Shown here: in pieces, positions 56,455 through 64,000 of the stretch
Layout of the letters: each line of letters begins with the position of its first letter
How positions within the stretch are numbered: position 1 is the first letter of the stretch
Assembly (NCBI GenBank): GCA_965205845.1
Contig: CBDBIG010000003.1
Location: 124,001 to 188,000 of the forward strand
DNA length: 64,000 bases
Reading direction: 5' to 3'
Source: CBDBIG01 sp965205845 [NCBI: bacterium]
Lineage (GTDB): Bacteria; SAR324
The notes under the pieces: model-generated
The model's input: the letters and a program-made list of their open reading frames with translations, nothing else
What the model was told of the DNA's origin: nothing
Databases searched by the model: none
Translations under genes and position numbers: made by a program

Positions 56455-57582
56455 ATGATACACAAGCTAGCCTTGATGAGAAAGACCAAAAAGCAGATGA
56501 AAATCCAAGTAAGACAACCCTTTCCATCTTCTCGTTCAAGCGAGCAACGCATTTCCCGGTGTAAAATGAGGTTTATGTTGCTTTTAGGATTGCTCTTAAG
56601 CCCGTGTTACGCGCTAACCCTGCCCCCGCTTTTTGGCCCTACGGCTGCCTTAGCCCAAGAAAATCTTGAAAAACCACGCGTTCACACCGCATCGCTCGAT
56701 GCCTTACTAAATGCCCAGCCTAGCCATTGGTTGAAGGCCCTGACAGCCCTTACCGCCTCCCCTAAACGTGCGCGCAAAATGTTGCGCCAGGTTTTTTTGC
56801 AAGGGCAATACCAAGACCACCCCATGCTCTGGCGCTTGTTTTACCTGCTGGCTCGGGTTGGCCAAGCCAAAGACCTTGCCCTTCTCAAGCCGTATTGGAG
56901 AAATGCCGCCTCGCCTCAAGAAAGGCAAGCCATGGAAGGCGTGGCCGATGCGTTGCATAAACCCTTTAAAAAAATGAATCGCCTTGTCTCTGGCTTGCGC
57001 CTGATAACTTTTAAACCTAGCGGACCTACACGGGTCTTGCAATTCGCCACCTCAAGGAATTACTGGCTTCCCGCGCAAGCCTTGCATACCTTGCATGCAG
57101 AGGGCACACACCCTGCCCAAATAGTGGCTATTACGCCGCTTACAGGCAAAGTTTATCCCAGTAGAAACGCGCTCTGGCAAAAAATGCGCCGTGTGTTGGG
57201 AAAAGGGGTGAATGCGCACGTGTTTGAAAACCGCTGGGCACCCCTTGCCCAACCCGCGCCTTTTATTGTGAGTCGTAAAGGACGCGTGATTGTTACGTTT
57301 TACAACACCAGCGAACGCTCCTTGATTATACGCCCACACCTTAGCGCTTGGTTTGGGAGGCTAACCCCTAACCCATTACAAGGTTGGCAGGTTGTTTGGC
57401 CGGAAACCAGCGTACAATGGCGCATGAAAAGCACACTTCAAGGGGATGCAAAACGCCGACGTGTGCGCATTGATGTCCGCTTGGAAACGTGGGGTGGTCA
57501 GTTTTCAAGTCTCTTTCGCTCCCTTAGTGCAGGGAGGTTTTTGGTCAGAACGGCAAAGGCCAAGCCAGCAAAAACCCAATAA
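56455..57582 (+). CDS. Secreted protein of unknown function
   Basis: Up to 375 residues. A Sec signal peptide begins at an internal ATG (MRFMLLLGLLLSPCYAL, 56566), which may be the true start; the upstream 37 residues are basic and atypical. The mature part is helical in its first half (PSHWLKALTALTASPKRARK, then short repeats such as FYLLARVGQAKDLALLKPYW) and beta-rich later (FIVSRKGRVIVTFYNTSERS). It resembles periplasmic proteins with helical repeats but I cannot name a family. It is divergent from rplM and precedes the repeat array upstream of flgB. Confidence 0.7.
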   Translation: MIHKLALMRKTKKQMKIQVRQPFPSSRSSEQRISRCKMRFMLLLGLLLSPCYALTLPPLFGPTAALAQENLEKPRVHTASLDALLNAQPSHWLKALTALTASPKRARKMLRQVFLQGQYQDHPMLWRLFYLLARVGQAKDLALLKPYWRNAASPQERQAMEGVADALHKPFKKMNRLVSGLRLITFKPSGPTRVLQFATSRNYWLPAQALHTLHAEGTHPAQIVAITPLTGKVYPSRNALWQKMRRVLGKGVNAHVFENRWAPLAQPAPFIVSRKGRVIVTFYNTSERSLIIRPHLSAWFGRLTPNPLQGWQVVWPETSVQWRMKSTLQGDAKRRRVRIDVRLETWGGQFSSLFRSLSAGRFLVRTAKAKPAKTQ

Positions 57583-58098
57583 AAGCGTGTTGGATTCTTT
57601 TTCCTCTTTTTTAAGGTAAAAGCATCAATTTTGCATTTCTTTTACGCGACGGCCGTTGAAGCAAGCATGTGGCCTCAAGAACTATAGGCAAGGGATGTGC
57701 ATGGCTCTTGGGAGCAAAAACGAGCGCCGATGTTCCAGCGGGTTTTTTAGAGGGCATGAGATTTTTGCAAAACCAAAGGTGTGCATGGCTCTTGGGAGCA
57801 AAAACGAGAGCCGATGTTCCAGCGGGTTTTTTAGAAGGCATGAGATTTTTGCAAAACCAAAGGTGTGCATGGCTCTTGGGAGCAAAAACGAGAGCCGATG
57901 TTCCAGCGGGTTTTTTAGAGGGCATGAGATTTTTGCAAAACCAAAGGTGTGCATGGCTCTTGGGAGCAAAAACGAGAGCCGATGTTCCAGCGGGTTTTTT
58001 AGAGGGCATGAGATTTTTGCAAAACCAAAGCGGAACTTTTGTGCCTGTTTTACCAAAATCTGATTTTTTATAAAAAAGGAGTGGCTTTTTTTAAAACG
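57583..58098. other. Spacer upstream of flgB
   Basis: It contains the four-copy 84-bp repeat and the AAAAAGGAG ribosome binding region of flgB. The flgB promoter should lie in or around the array; I cannot identify sigma-28 or sigma-54 elements with confidence. Confidence 0.5.
57697..58032. repeat. 84-bp tandem repeat, four copies, upstream of flgB
   Basis: Four units with period 84 (ATGGCTCTTGGGAGC begins at 57701, 57785, 57869 and 57953). Copies differ at one or two sites (CGAGCGCC or CGAGAGCC; AGAGGG or AGAAGG). The array ends 66 bp before the flgB start codon. Confidence 0.95.
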
Positions 58099-58509
58099 AT
58101 GACAGGTTTATTTGATACCCACACCCAATTATTGCACAAAGCACTCGATCTTGGCTCACGCCGCAATGCTATTTTGTCCTCCAATTTGGCCAACGTAGAA
58201 ACCCCAGGCTATAAGGCCAAGGATTTGGTGTTTGAACGCGCCCTTGATCAGGCTATGAAGGCACGTATTCCTGGCCCTTTGCAAACCACGGATGCCAGGC
58301 ATTTGGATGGGCGTATGCGGATTCCCCTGGCACAGGTAAAAGGTGAAAGCATCCGTGCTTATAACCCCGTACCAGGCCAAGATGACAACTCTGTTGATTT
58401 GGAAAAAGAATCGGTCAAACTGGCAGAAAACCAACTCCTCTATCAAGGCCTTACCCGCATGATTGGGCATAAATTTTCTGTGCTTAGGCACGCCATACAA
58501 GAAGGCTAA
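58099..58509 (+). CDS. flgB: Flagellar basal-body rod protein FlgB
   Basis: A 136-residue proximal rod protein with the N-terminal block RRNAILSSNLANVETPGYKA followed by KDLVFERAL, and the C-terminal helix LAENQLLYQGLTRMIGHKFS. It is exported by the flagellar type III system. The ATG at 58099 follows AAAAAGGAG with a longish spacer. Confidence 0.95.
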   Translation: MTGLFDTHTQLLHKALDLGSRRNAILSSNLANVETPGYKAKDLVFERALDQAMKARIPGPLQTTDARHLDGRMRIPLAQVKGESIRAYNPVPGQDDNSVDLEKESVKLAENQLLYQGLTRMIGHKFSVLRHAIQEG

Positions 58510-58571
58510 CGCGTGATATTATATACCCCCCCCTTACCCTTATTTTTAAAAATGGAGCACCCGGTTACCCC

Positions 58572-59015
58572 ATGGGTTTTTTAGATGCTTTTGCCACCAG
58601 TTCTTCAGGCATGGCGGCGCAACGTTTTCGCATGAACGTAATCTCGGCCAACTTGGCCAACGCGCAAACCACGCGCACCCCTGAGGGTGGCCCTTACCGC
58701 AGGCGTGATGTGGTGGTAGGTGCGCTTCCACCACACCGCAGTTTTGAAGAAGAGTTGCGCAGCCAAGGCAAACCCGACGATACACGGCATGCCAAGGTAT
58801 TGGGGATGGTGGTTGACAAACGCCCTCCCATTTTACGTTACGAACCCTCACACCCCGATGCCAATGAGGAAGGGTATGTGGCTTACCCCAATATTCGTCC
58901 CGCAGAAGAGATGGTCAATTTGCTGTTGGCCAACCGTTCTTACGAGGCGAATGTAACCGCGTTCAATGCCACAAAATCGATGGTGATGAAAGCCCTAGAG
59001 ATTGGGCGGTCTTAA
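58572..59015 (+). CDS. flgC: Flagellar basal-body rod protein FlgC
   Basis: A 147-residue rod protein: MAAQRFRMNVISANLANAQT with the TPEGGPYRRRDVV block, and PNIRPAEEMVNLLLANRSYE at the C-terminus. It follows flgB by 62 bp, the usual flagellar order. Confidence 0.96.
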   Translation: MGFLDAFATSSSGMAAQRFRMNVISANLANAQTTRTPEGGPYRRRDVVVGALPPHRSFEEELRSQGKPDDTRHAKVLGMVVDKRPPILRYEPSHPDANEEGYVAYPNIRPAEEMVNLLLANRSYEANVTAFNATKSMVMKALEIGRS

Positions 59016-59349
59016 AAGTTAAGGGTTTCTCAAATTATCAACCCTTAGGGTGCCAATTGCGCCGCTACGTTGCTAAACACAGGTTTTTGGCCTGTTCTTT
59101 GCTTTTGTTTCCGTGGTATCGCTCAGTGCAAACCCGTAAACCACTCTTTTTTACAAAAAACGAGGCATGGTTAGCATCAAGGCAAGCGTGAATGGATACC
59201 TGCCTCGAAAGAGAACGGGTCATTATGGACAACCCCACACACCCTGCTTAGAACACATTTTTAAAAAGATAAAAACTTATACAACCCAACCGTGTGCCAT
59301 GGAAGGCTAGACATTATTTCAAAGGTAGCTATTGAAGGTCGTTTTAAGG
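59016..59349. other. Spacer between flgC and the next flagellar gene
   Basis: An inverted repeat AAGGGTT/AACCCTT at about 59019-59046 follows flgC without a T-run and could be a weak terminator. No gene is seen. Confidence 0.45.
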
Positions 59350-59679
59350 ATGAAAGATATTCGTATTCAAGCAGGCCTGCACGCGCAACAAACCAACCAG
59401 GCCAAAAAGGCTGCGCAAACCAACCCACAGCAACCAAGTCAGAGTTTTGGTGCTGTGTTACATCAATCTTTGCAGGCACAAAATGTTGCGCCGTCTCAAC
59501 AAACCCGCTCCGTGCAAGCATTGCAAGGCACAGGAACTGCCCAGCGTTTGGGGGCTGATGTACAGGTAAGGCAAGATCTCGCAGGGGCAGAAGAAGCCTA
59601 TGACGATTTGCTCAAAATGCAAAACCGAATCTCCCAGATGTACCACCAATTAAGCAAACCCAAAACAACCGAAGAATAA
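59350..59679 (+). CDS. Unknown protein in the flagellar cluster
   Basis: A 109-residue protein, Gln-rich and disordered in the first half (QQTNQAKKAAQTNPQQPSQS), then helical (DLAGAEEAYDDLLKMQNRIS, QMYHQLSKPK). It sits between flgC and fliE, where rod or export accessory proteins are common. The helical C-terminus ending in a MYHQL motif resembles a docking helix, but I cannot name the family. The start ATG lacks an ideal ribosome binding site. Confidence 0.7.
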   Translation: MKDIRIQAGLHAQQTNQAKKAAQTNPQQPSQSFGAVLHQSLQAQNVAPSQQTRSVQALQGTGTAQRLGADVQVRQDLAGAEEAYDDLLKMQNRISQMYHQLSKPKTTEE

Positions 59680-59772
59680 GACGCTTCCAGATAGCGTACA
59701 ATCCCAACCGCCAAGACCTATCCTTTCACGCTTACCTCGACGCCTCTCGTTCAAAGTGTAGCCAATTTGCCT

Positions 59773-60093
59773 ATGAAAACCCCTGCGTTCACTCAAAATT
59801 TAGCCCTTGCCCAGCCCAAAGGCTTAAAAAATGCCCTGATAAATGGCAAAAACCAAGCCAAACAACCCTTGGCAGACGGGGTGCAAAAGACCTTTGCACA
59901 GATGTTTGCGGAAGTGAACCGCATGCAGCATGCGGCGGATGCAAAAATGGAAGAATTTACGACATCCCCCGAAAAAGACGTGCATGGGACGATGATTGCT
60001 CTGCAAAAAGCCGATATTTCTTTGCGCTTGCTCATGCAGGTACGCTCCAAAATCACCTCGGCTTACCAAGATATTACCCGCATGCAGCTTTAA
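59773..60093 (+). CDS. fliE: Flagellar hook-basal body protein FliE
   Basis: A 106-residue MS ring-rod junction protein. The C-terminal helical hairpin with EKDVHGTMIALQKADISLRL and LMQVRSKITSAYQDITRMQL is characteristic. The ATG at 59773 is preferred to a TTG two codons earlier. Confidence 0.95.
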   Translation: MKTPAFTQNLALAQPKGLKNALINGKNQAKQPLADGVQKTFAQMFAEVNRMQHAADAKMEEFTTSPEKDVHGTMIALQKADISLRLLMQVRSKITSAYQDITRMQL

Positions 60094-60230
60094 GAAATAG
60101 GGATTGACTTTAGACAACTACCCTGATTTATAGGGAGTGGCTGAGCCCATCCCACCACGCCCAAAACCCAGTGGTGCACAAATTCGTTAAATTTCTTTGT
60201 CTGTATCGTCATCCTTAGAAGAAGACTTAC

Positions 60231-60593
60231 TTAGGATGGCAACCACCAACCCCCCAAGCACAGCCCCCCCAAGAAAGCGACTGTGGCCGCCTTTTGCAGT
60301 TTGCTTTCCTGAATGTCTTCGCGGCTGGAATGCACTTTCACGCCCTCCTTTTTTAGGCCGAGCACCACATCATCCGCTTCAACAAGCAGCGCTCCGGGAT
60401 CTGTGCCCAGGGCAGCGGCTGCTTTGTGCATTTGCTCAACATTCATTGCTGATAATCCCGCTTCTATCCGTGACCATGTAGGGCGGCTAACCCCCACTTT
60501 TTTGGCAAGGGCTTCTTGATCCAGGCCTTTTTTCCGGCGTTTTCTGACCAAAACCTGGCCTAAAACCGCTTGATATGTCGTTTCATTTTCCAT
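60231..60593 (-). CDS. XRE-family regulator with C-terminal membrane segment
   Basis: A 120-residue protein with an N-terminal helix-turn-helix (LRKRRKKGLDQEALAKKVG replaced here by VLVRKRRKKGLDQEALAKKV, then GVSRPTWSRIEAGLSAM) and a short hydrophobic C-terminus (ATVAFLGGLCLGGWWL) that may anchor it to the inner membrane. It lies divergently from the small gene at 60659, so it may control that gene. Its target and signal are unknown. Confidence 0.8.
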   Translation of the reverse strand: MENETTYQAVLGQVLVRKRRKKGLDQEALAKKVGVSRPTWSRIEAGLSAMNVEQMHKAAAALGTDPGALLVEADDVVLGLKKEGVKVHSSREDIQESKLQKAATVAFLGGLCLGGWWLPS

Positions 60594-60658
60594 TCTATGA
60601 GGATCCGTGCTACCGCGTTTCGGAAAAAAATCAACCTTCGGTAATAAGGATAATTATT

Positions 60659-60799
60659 ATGAGTAATAAATCTTCAACTGACAACCGCGCCAATCAGCTC
60701 AATCCTCAGCATCCAGCGTTCCATCGTGGGCGTGGTGCTCCTCCTAAACAGGCAGAAAAACAGGCGAATGATGCTGGGAGGTCAAAACCAAAACCATAA
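60659..60799 (+). CDS. Small disordered protein, 46 aa
   Basis: MSNKSSTDNRANQLNPQHPA followed by a Gly/Pro/Lys-rich tail. The DNRxNQLNPxxPAxxxxRG pattern recurs in short, uncharacterised bacterial proteins that I remember from other genomes. AAGGATAA precedes the ATG, and a hairpin with a T-run follows, so it is likely a genuine small transcription unit. Confidence 0.7.
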   Translation: MSNKSSTDNRANQLNPQHPAFHRGRGAPPKQAEKQANDAGRSKPKP

Positions 60800-60832
60800 C
60801 GACGCTTAAGGTTATCTAAGTATCTGCGCATG

Positions 60833-60888
60833 CTGATGCGGTGCTCGTTTCGTGAAAGCGGATAAGGGCATCGCATCAGTGCTTTTTT
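60833..60888 (+). terminator. Terminator after the 46-aa gene
   Basis: CTGATGCG and CGCATCAG form an 8-bp stem separated by about 31 bases, followed by TGCTTTTTTTC. The loop is long, but the T-run is good. Confidence 0.5.
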
Positions 60889-61667
60889 TCATGCAAAACG
60901 CGGTGCAGGTTATGGGTTAACCATGCCGTTTTCCCCCCAGCCAGCAAATCCCAAAAACCTTGTTGCTGGTTTTTTGGCGGGACAAATCCCATTGTAGCCT
61001 GCCAACACACCACTCTAAAAATGCTTCATTCTTTGCTAGCCCAAGTGCTTGAGGGAATAAAAAACCCTTGCTCCAAAGGCAATGAAACCAGGTCCAAAAC
61101 AAATTTTTGCAAGGCATGGGGAGTATCCACCCCCTTCCGAAAACTCACCACAAAAGTGTGGTAGAATTGCTTGGCAGCAATTTTACCCCCCTGCAGGTAG
61201 CCTTGCAAAGCAGGTGATGCTTGACAGCAAAACGCAAAATATAGGCATCTAAAAAATATCGGCAAAAGCACCCAACAATTGCCAAGTGCTGCTGCTGCGC
61301 TCCGACGTGCTGTTCAGCTTGGGCTGATGGGCTTACCCATAGCACGGCGATGCGATAGGCTTAGGGGGGTGTGAATGTGTCCCCAATAGCCCTTTATTAG
61401 GATGCCCAGAATGCTCCATATTTATGGGGTGCGAATTGCTGCCAAGCAGCGTTTTGCGCTAACCAAAAGTATCCAATCATGTCGACTGGTGTTTGATGTT
61501 CGCGTGCTGCTACGCTTAATGGGAAACAGGTGCTGCACTCCTTAGCCACGCGGCCTGAGGCTCGATGTGACATATAGACGTGACATATAGACAATTTGCA
61601 ATTTGCAATCCATAGGGCATCTTTTTTGCCCTCACCTTTCATTGATTAAAGGCCTTTTTTAACGGGT
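60889..61667. other. Likely degraded gene and spacer
   Basis: On the minus strand the frames GKIAAKQFYHTFVVSFRKGV, HALQKFVLDLVSLPLEQGFF, QALGLAKNEAFLEWCVGRLQ and a shifted end GGKTAWLTHNLHRV read together like one protein broken by frameshifts between about 60890 and 61340. I do not recognise it. The rest up to the transporter gene is without support. Confidence 0.4.
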
Positions 61668-62594
61668 ATGGACTTACGCGCTTGGACGATTCTGCTCGCT
61701 CTTTCTACGGTTTGGAGCACCTCTTTTTACCTGCAAGCCATTGCCTTGAAACACGATTTGAGTGTATTGAACGTGGTATTTTGGCGGGTTTTGATTGGTG
61801 GCCTTGGCCTTTGGGGGTTTTGTGCTTGGCGCGGTCTTCGTCTAAACTGGCGCAAGCGCTGGTGGGCGTACACCTTGTTGGGTGCTACGGGTAACACGCT
61901 CCCTTTTAGCCTTATTGTATTTGGCCAGCAATATATTGATAGCGGCAGTACCGCCATGTTTAACACCAGCCCACCTTTTTTTGCCATCGTGTTGGCGCAT
62001 TTTTTTAGCCAAGATGAATCCTTTGTGTGGCGTAAACTGGTAGGGATTATCCTCGGTGCTTTGGGGGTGGCTGCGTTGTTCCAGTTGGGTAGCCAACCCA
62101 GCAACGTTGCAAGCAACGCCCCTCATGAGGATTCTGCCAAGGCCTTGCTGGGCGGTGCTGCGGTGCTGTTAGCGGGTTTATTGTATGCCGTTAACGGCGT
62201 GTATGGCAAAAAATTCAATGCCGATGTTCCCATTACTTTGGGAGCAGGGATGCTTTTGGTTGCGGCGGGGCTTACGGCAGTGCTCATGCTGGTAACCCAA
62301 ACCCCCTTTCAATTGCCCAAAGACCTCCCCGCATGGAGTGCCATTTTGGGTTTAGGTTTGTTTTGCGCTTCACTTGCTTATGTAATGTACTTTGCTTTGT
62401 TACAAAGGGTAGGGGCTGTCAATACCGTTTTGGTAACCCTACTTGTACCCATTGGGGCCAATATTTTGGGAGTGTGGTTGTTACAAGAGACCTTTGGTGT
62501 GAGCAAATATTTGAGCATGCTGCTGATCTTGCTTGGTTTGGTTGTGGTTGACGGGCGCATATTCGCCTGGTTCAAATGGGGAAAATCCACGTAG
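61668..62594 (+). CDS. EamA/DMT-family membrane transporter
   Basis: A 308-residue protein with ten predicted membrane helices in two EamA repeats (WTILLALSTVWSTSFYLQAI at the start; LLGATGNTLPFSLIVFGQQY; AAVLLAGLLYAVNGVYGKKF; GLGLFCASLAYVMYFALLQR; TLLVPIGANILGVWLLQETF). Such transporters export amino acids, drugs or metabolites; the substrate cannot be read from sequence. It stands alone on the plus strand. Confidence 0.93.
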   Translation: MDLRAWTILLALSTVWSTSFYLQAIALKHDLSVLNVVFWRVLIGGLGLWGFCAWRGLRLNWRKRWWAYTLLGATGNTLPFSLIVFGQQYIDSGSTAMFNTSPPFFAIVLAHFFSQDESFVWRKLVGIILGALGVAALFQLGSQPSNVASNAPHEDSAKALLGGAAVLLAGLLYAVNGVYGKKFNADVPITLGAGMLLVAAGLTAVLMLVTQTPFQLPKDLPAWSAILGLGLFCASLAYVMYFALLQRVGAVNTVLVTLLVPIGANILGVWLLQETFGVSKYLSMLLILLGLVVVDGRIFAWFKWGKST

Positions 62595-62920
62595 AATACC
62601 ACATCTTTGCACATTGCTTTACACTTTGGTAGAATCCGGTATGCGGGTCTGTTCTCGCCATCTCAGTCGCTTTAAAACCACCCTTGGCACGGCCATCGTT
62701 GAAAACACCCGCGTTTGACATATGCATAAGGTTCACCAGTGCCTTGGTGGGATTGTTGCGTTACGCCAGATTTTCTGCAAGGTTTTGAAAGATACCCGGA
62801 GTATCTGAGGGGTGGATGATGCCCGCTTGGGTTCGCTGTGTTGATTTGACACTCTTGCTAATCATTTCTATCGTTATTTTTCGGCTATTCGTCATTCGTT
62901 TACCTCTACCGTCTGAAAAT
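62595..62920. other. Spacer before the ankyrin gene
   Basis: No gene is supported. A frame starting at 62816 runs into the ankyrin gene and would add a hydrophobic segment, considered a less likely start. GATACCCGGAGTATC at 62790-62804 is a small inverted repeat. Confidence 0.45.
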
Positions 62921-63847
62921 ATGCTTATGTGCCACCCACCCTTCTTATTCCGTCGATTCAGGTTTGTTCGCTCCGGGTGGCAATTGCTCTTGTGCAATGT
63001 CGCTTTGGGAGCGTTGCTGAGCGGTTGCCAAAAACCCACCTGTGAACAGCTTTGCTCCGCAGATTTCTTTAAAAAAGCGAGTGATGCACAAGTGATTGAG
63101 GCATTGAAAAACGAAAAAGTCGACTTTGTGGATGAGCACTTACGTACCCCTTTGCATGTTGCAGCTGCCGCGAGTCCACGCCCCGAAGTGCTGGCTGTGT
63201 TGCTCGAAAACGGCGCAAAAATTGACGCCAAAACGAAAAACAATGGCACCCCCCTACATTGGGCAGCCTGGTTTACCCAAAACCCCAGTATCATTGATAT
63301 TCTTCTCAAAAATGGTGCTAACATCCATGCCCAAGCCTCGAGCAACATGACCCCTTTGCACGTTGCAGCGCATAAAAATCCACAGCATCAGGTATTGATT
63401 GCGTTACTACGTGCTAGACCCAATCTTGAAGCCAAAACCAAAGATGCACAAACCGCATTACACCTGGCTGCCAAAGAAAACGTTAACCACAACATTGTTC
63501 GAACCCTGATCGCGCAAAAAGCCAACCAAAATGCGCGCGATTCACAAGGCAATACCCCTTTACATTTGGCCTCTGCAACCAATCCCAATTTTTTGGTGGT
63601 AGCCGAACTGCTTAAAAAAAAATCAAGCAAAAGGGTCAACGCTAAAAACAACACGGGTGATACCCCCTTACATCTTGCAGCACAACATAGCAAAGAACCA
63701 CGCATCCTGAACGCTTTGTTACGCGCCAAAGCCAATCCAAGGTTGCACAACCACCAAAAGCAAAGCCCTTGGGACTTGATTCAAAAAAACAAAGCCTTGG
63801 CAGACACAATCCCTTACCGCCTTATTCAAAAGGCCGATACACGCTAA
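62921..63847 (+). CDS. Ankyrin-repeat lipoprotein
   Basis: About 308 residues. A basic N-region (FRRFRFVRSGWQ) and hydrophobic stretch end in the lipobox LLSGC, so it is likely lipid-anchored in the envelope. Six ankyrin repeats follow, each with a TPLHxAA-type core (RTPLHVAAAASP, GTPLHWAAWFTQ, MTPLHVAAHKNP, QTALHLAAKENV, NTPLHLASATNP, DTPLHLAAQHSK), and a seventh is partial (QSPWDL). It probably binds another protein in the periplasm; secreted effector use is conceivable but not supported. The start at 62921 is chosen over 62816. Confidence 0.85.
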   Translation: MLMCHPPFLFRRFRFVRSGWQLLLCNVALGALLSGCQKPTCEQLCSADFFKKASDAQVIEALKNEKVDFVDEHLRTPLHVAAAASPRPEVLAVLLENGAKIDAKTKNNGTPLHWAAWFTQNPSIIDILLKNGANIHAQASSNMTPLHVAAHKNPQHQVLIALLRARPNLEAKTKDAQTALHLAAKENVNHNIVRTLIAQKANQNARDSQGNTPLHLASATNPNFLVVAELLKKKSSKRVNAKNNTGDTPLHLAAQHSKEPRILNALLRAKANPRLHNHQKQSPWDLIQKNKALADTIPYRLIQKADTR

Positions 63848-63882
63848 CCCCCTTCAAAACGAGGTAAAAGATAACCCTTGGC

Positions 63883-64000
63883 AATGGACAACATCACCCA
63901 AAAACGTTTTGAAGGCATCGCAAAAAGCATTCAGCCTGGGCGCATTGAAAAACGCATTAAAACGCTGGCCACCATGGTTGAGGCAGATCAATCCCCTTAC
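63883..64000 (+). CDS. Truncated CDS at the window end
   Basis: The first 39 codons of a gene (MDNITQKRFEGIAKSIQPGR, IEKRIKTLATMVEADQSPY) begin with a plausible ATG after GAGGTAAAAG. The charged helical start is not diagnostic, so no family is proposed. It lies 35 bp after the ankyrin gene on the same strand. Confidence 0.6.

Noticed and set aside
10251-58032. CRISPR array interpretation of the tandem repeats
   Set aside because: Units are directly adjacent and 41-199 bp long, with no unique spacers between them and no cas genes.
59332-59350. TTG start for the flagellar unknown
   Set aside because: A nearby ATG gives the same protein; the TTG adds only six atypical residues.

Overview
The window reads as the chromosome of a Gram-negative, flagellated proteobacterium-like organism. 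Lipoprotein and Sec signal peptides, flgB/flgC/fliE, an A-type Fe-S carrier, N-formylglutamate amidohydrolase, a TMADH-like flavoprotein with an EtfA partner and a CoA-transferase fit an alphaproteobacterium or a deep relative of that class. I cannot place it more precisely. The single tRNA, Leu(UAG), does not encode CCA. Gene density is moderate. There are many spacers of 300-1100 bp, several broken genes and an unusual number of young, local tandem duplications.

Layout. 0.7-8.4 kb (minus): a four-gene operon with two paralogous long helical proteins resembling the spirochete cytoplasmic filament protein CfpA, a degenerate pyruvate phosphate dikinase-like protein, and a two-domain linker protein. 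This is the most unusual part of the window. 9.5-14 kb: a small membrane protein and two divergent RCC1-repeat lipoproteins. 14-22 kb: a decaying accessory zone with a broken alpha/beta hydrolase, an intact CaiB/BaiF CoA-transferase, a broken M16 peptidase, an unknown protein and a fragment of a phage-tail (baseplate hub/spike) cluster. 22-28 kb: EtfA-like, TMADH-like flavoprotein, ErpA-like Fe-S carrier, the remnant of one zinc alcohol dehydrogenase and an intact paralogue. 28-34 kb: small unknowns, clpP, tig, tRNA-Leu, a putative glycosyltransferase and a GDP-mannose 3,5-epimerase-like enzyme.

34-43 kb: a broken MlrC-type (M81) metallopeptidase followed by a complete dppABCDF-type peptide transporter, then transaldolase. 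43-53 kb: hisS, N-formylglutamate amidohydrolase, msrA, a small membrane protein, tyrS, a repeat-expanded and frameshifted restriction endonuclease, a DUF971 protein, a thioesterase and thrC. 53-57 kb: a Fur-family regulator, hisF, hisA, rpsI, rplM and a secreted unknown. 58-60 kb: flgB, flgC, an unknown small protein and fliE. 60-64 kb: an XRE regulator, a small disordered protein, an EamA transporter, an ankyrin lipoprotein and a truncated CDS at the window end.

Three themes recur. First, the filament/PPDK-like operon appears to have the same gene order I recall for ppdK-unknown-cfpA in Treponema, but in a non-spirochete setting and with the enzyme's catalytic residues lost. Second, eleven local tandem duplications (41-199 bp, 2-4 near-identical copies) lie mostly in spacers and at gene ends, once inside a gene. 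Third, several genes (hydrolase, M16, M81, ADH copy, restriction enzyme) are broken by frameshifts or stops, suggesting ongoing genome erosion; uncorrected sequencing indels are a competing explanation. All family assignments come from reading motifs, without database searches.
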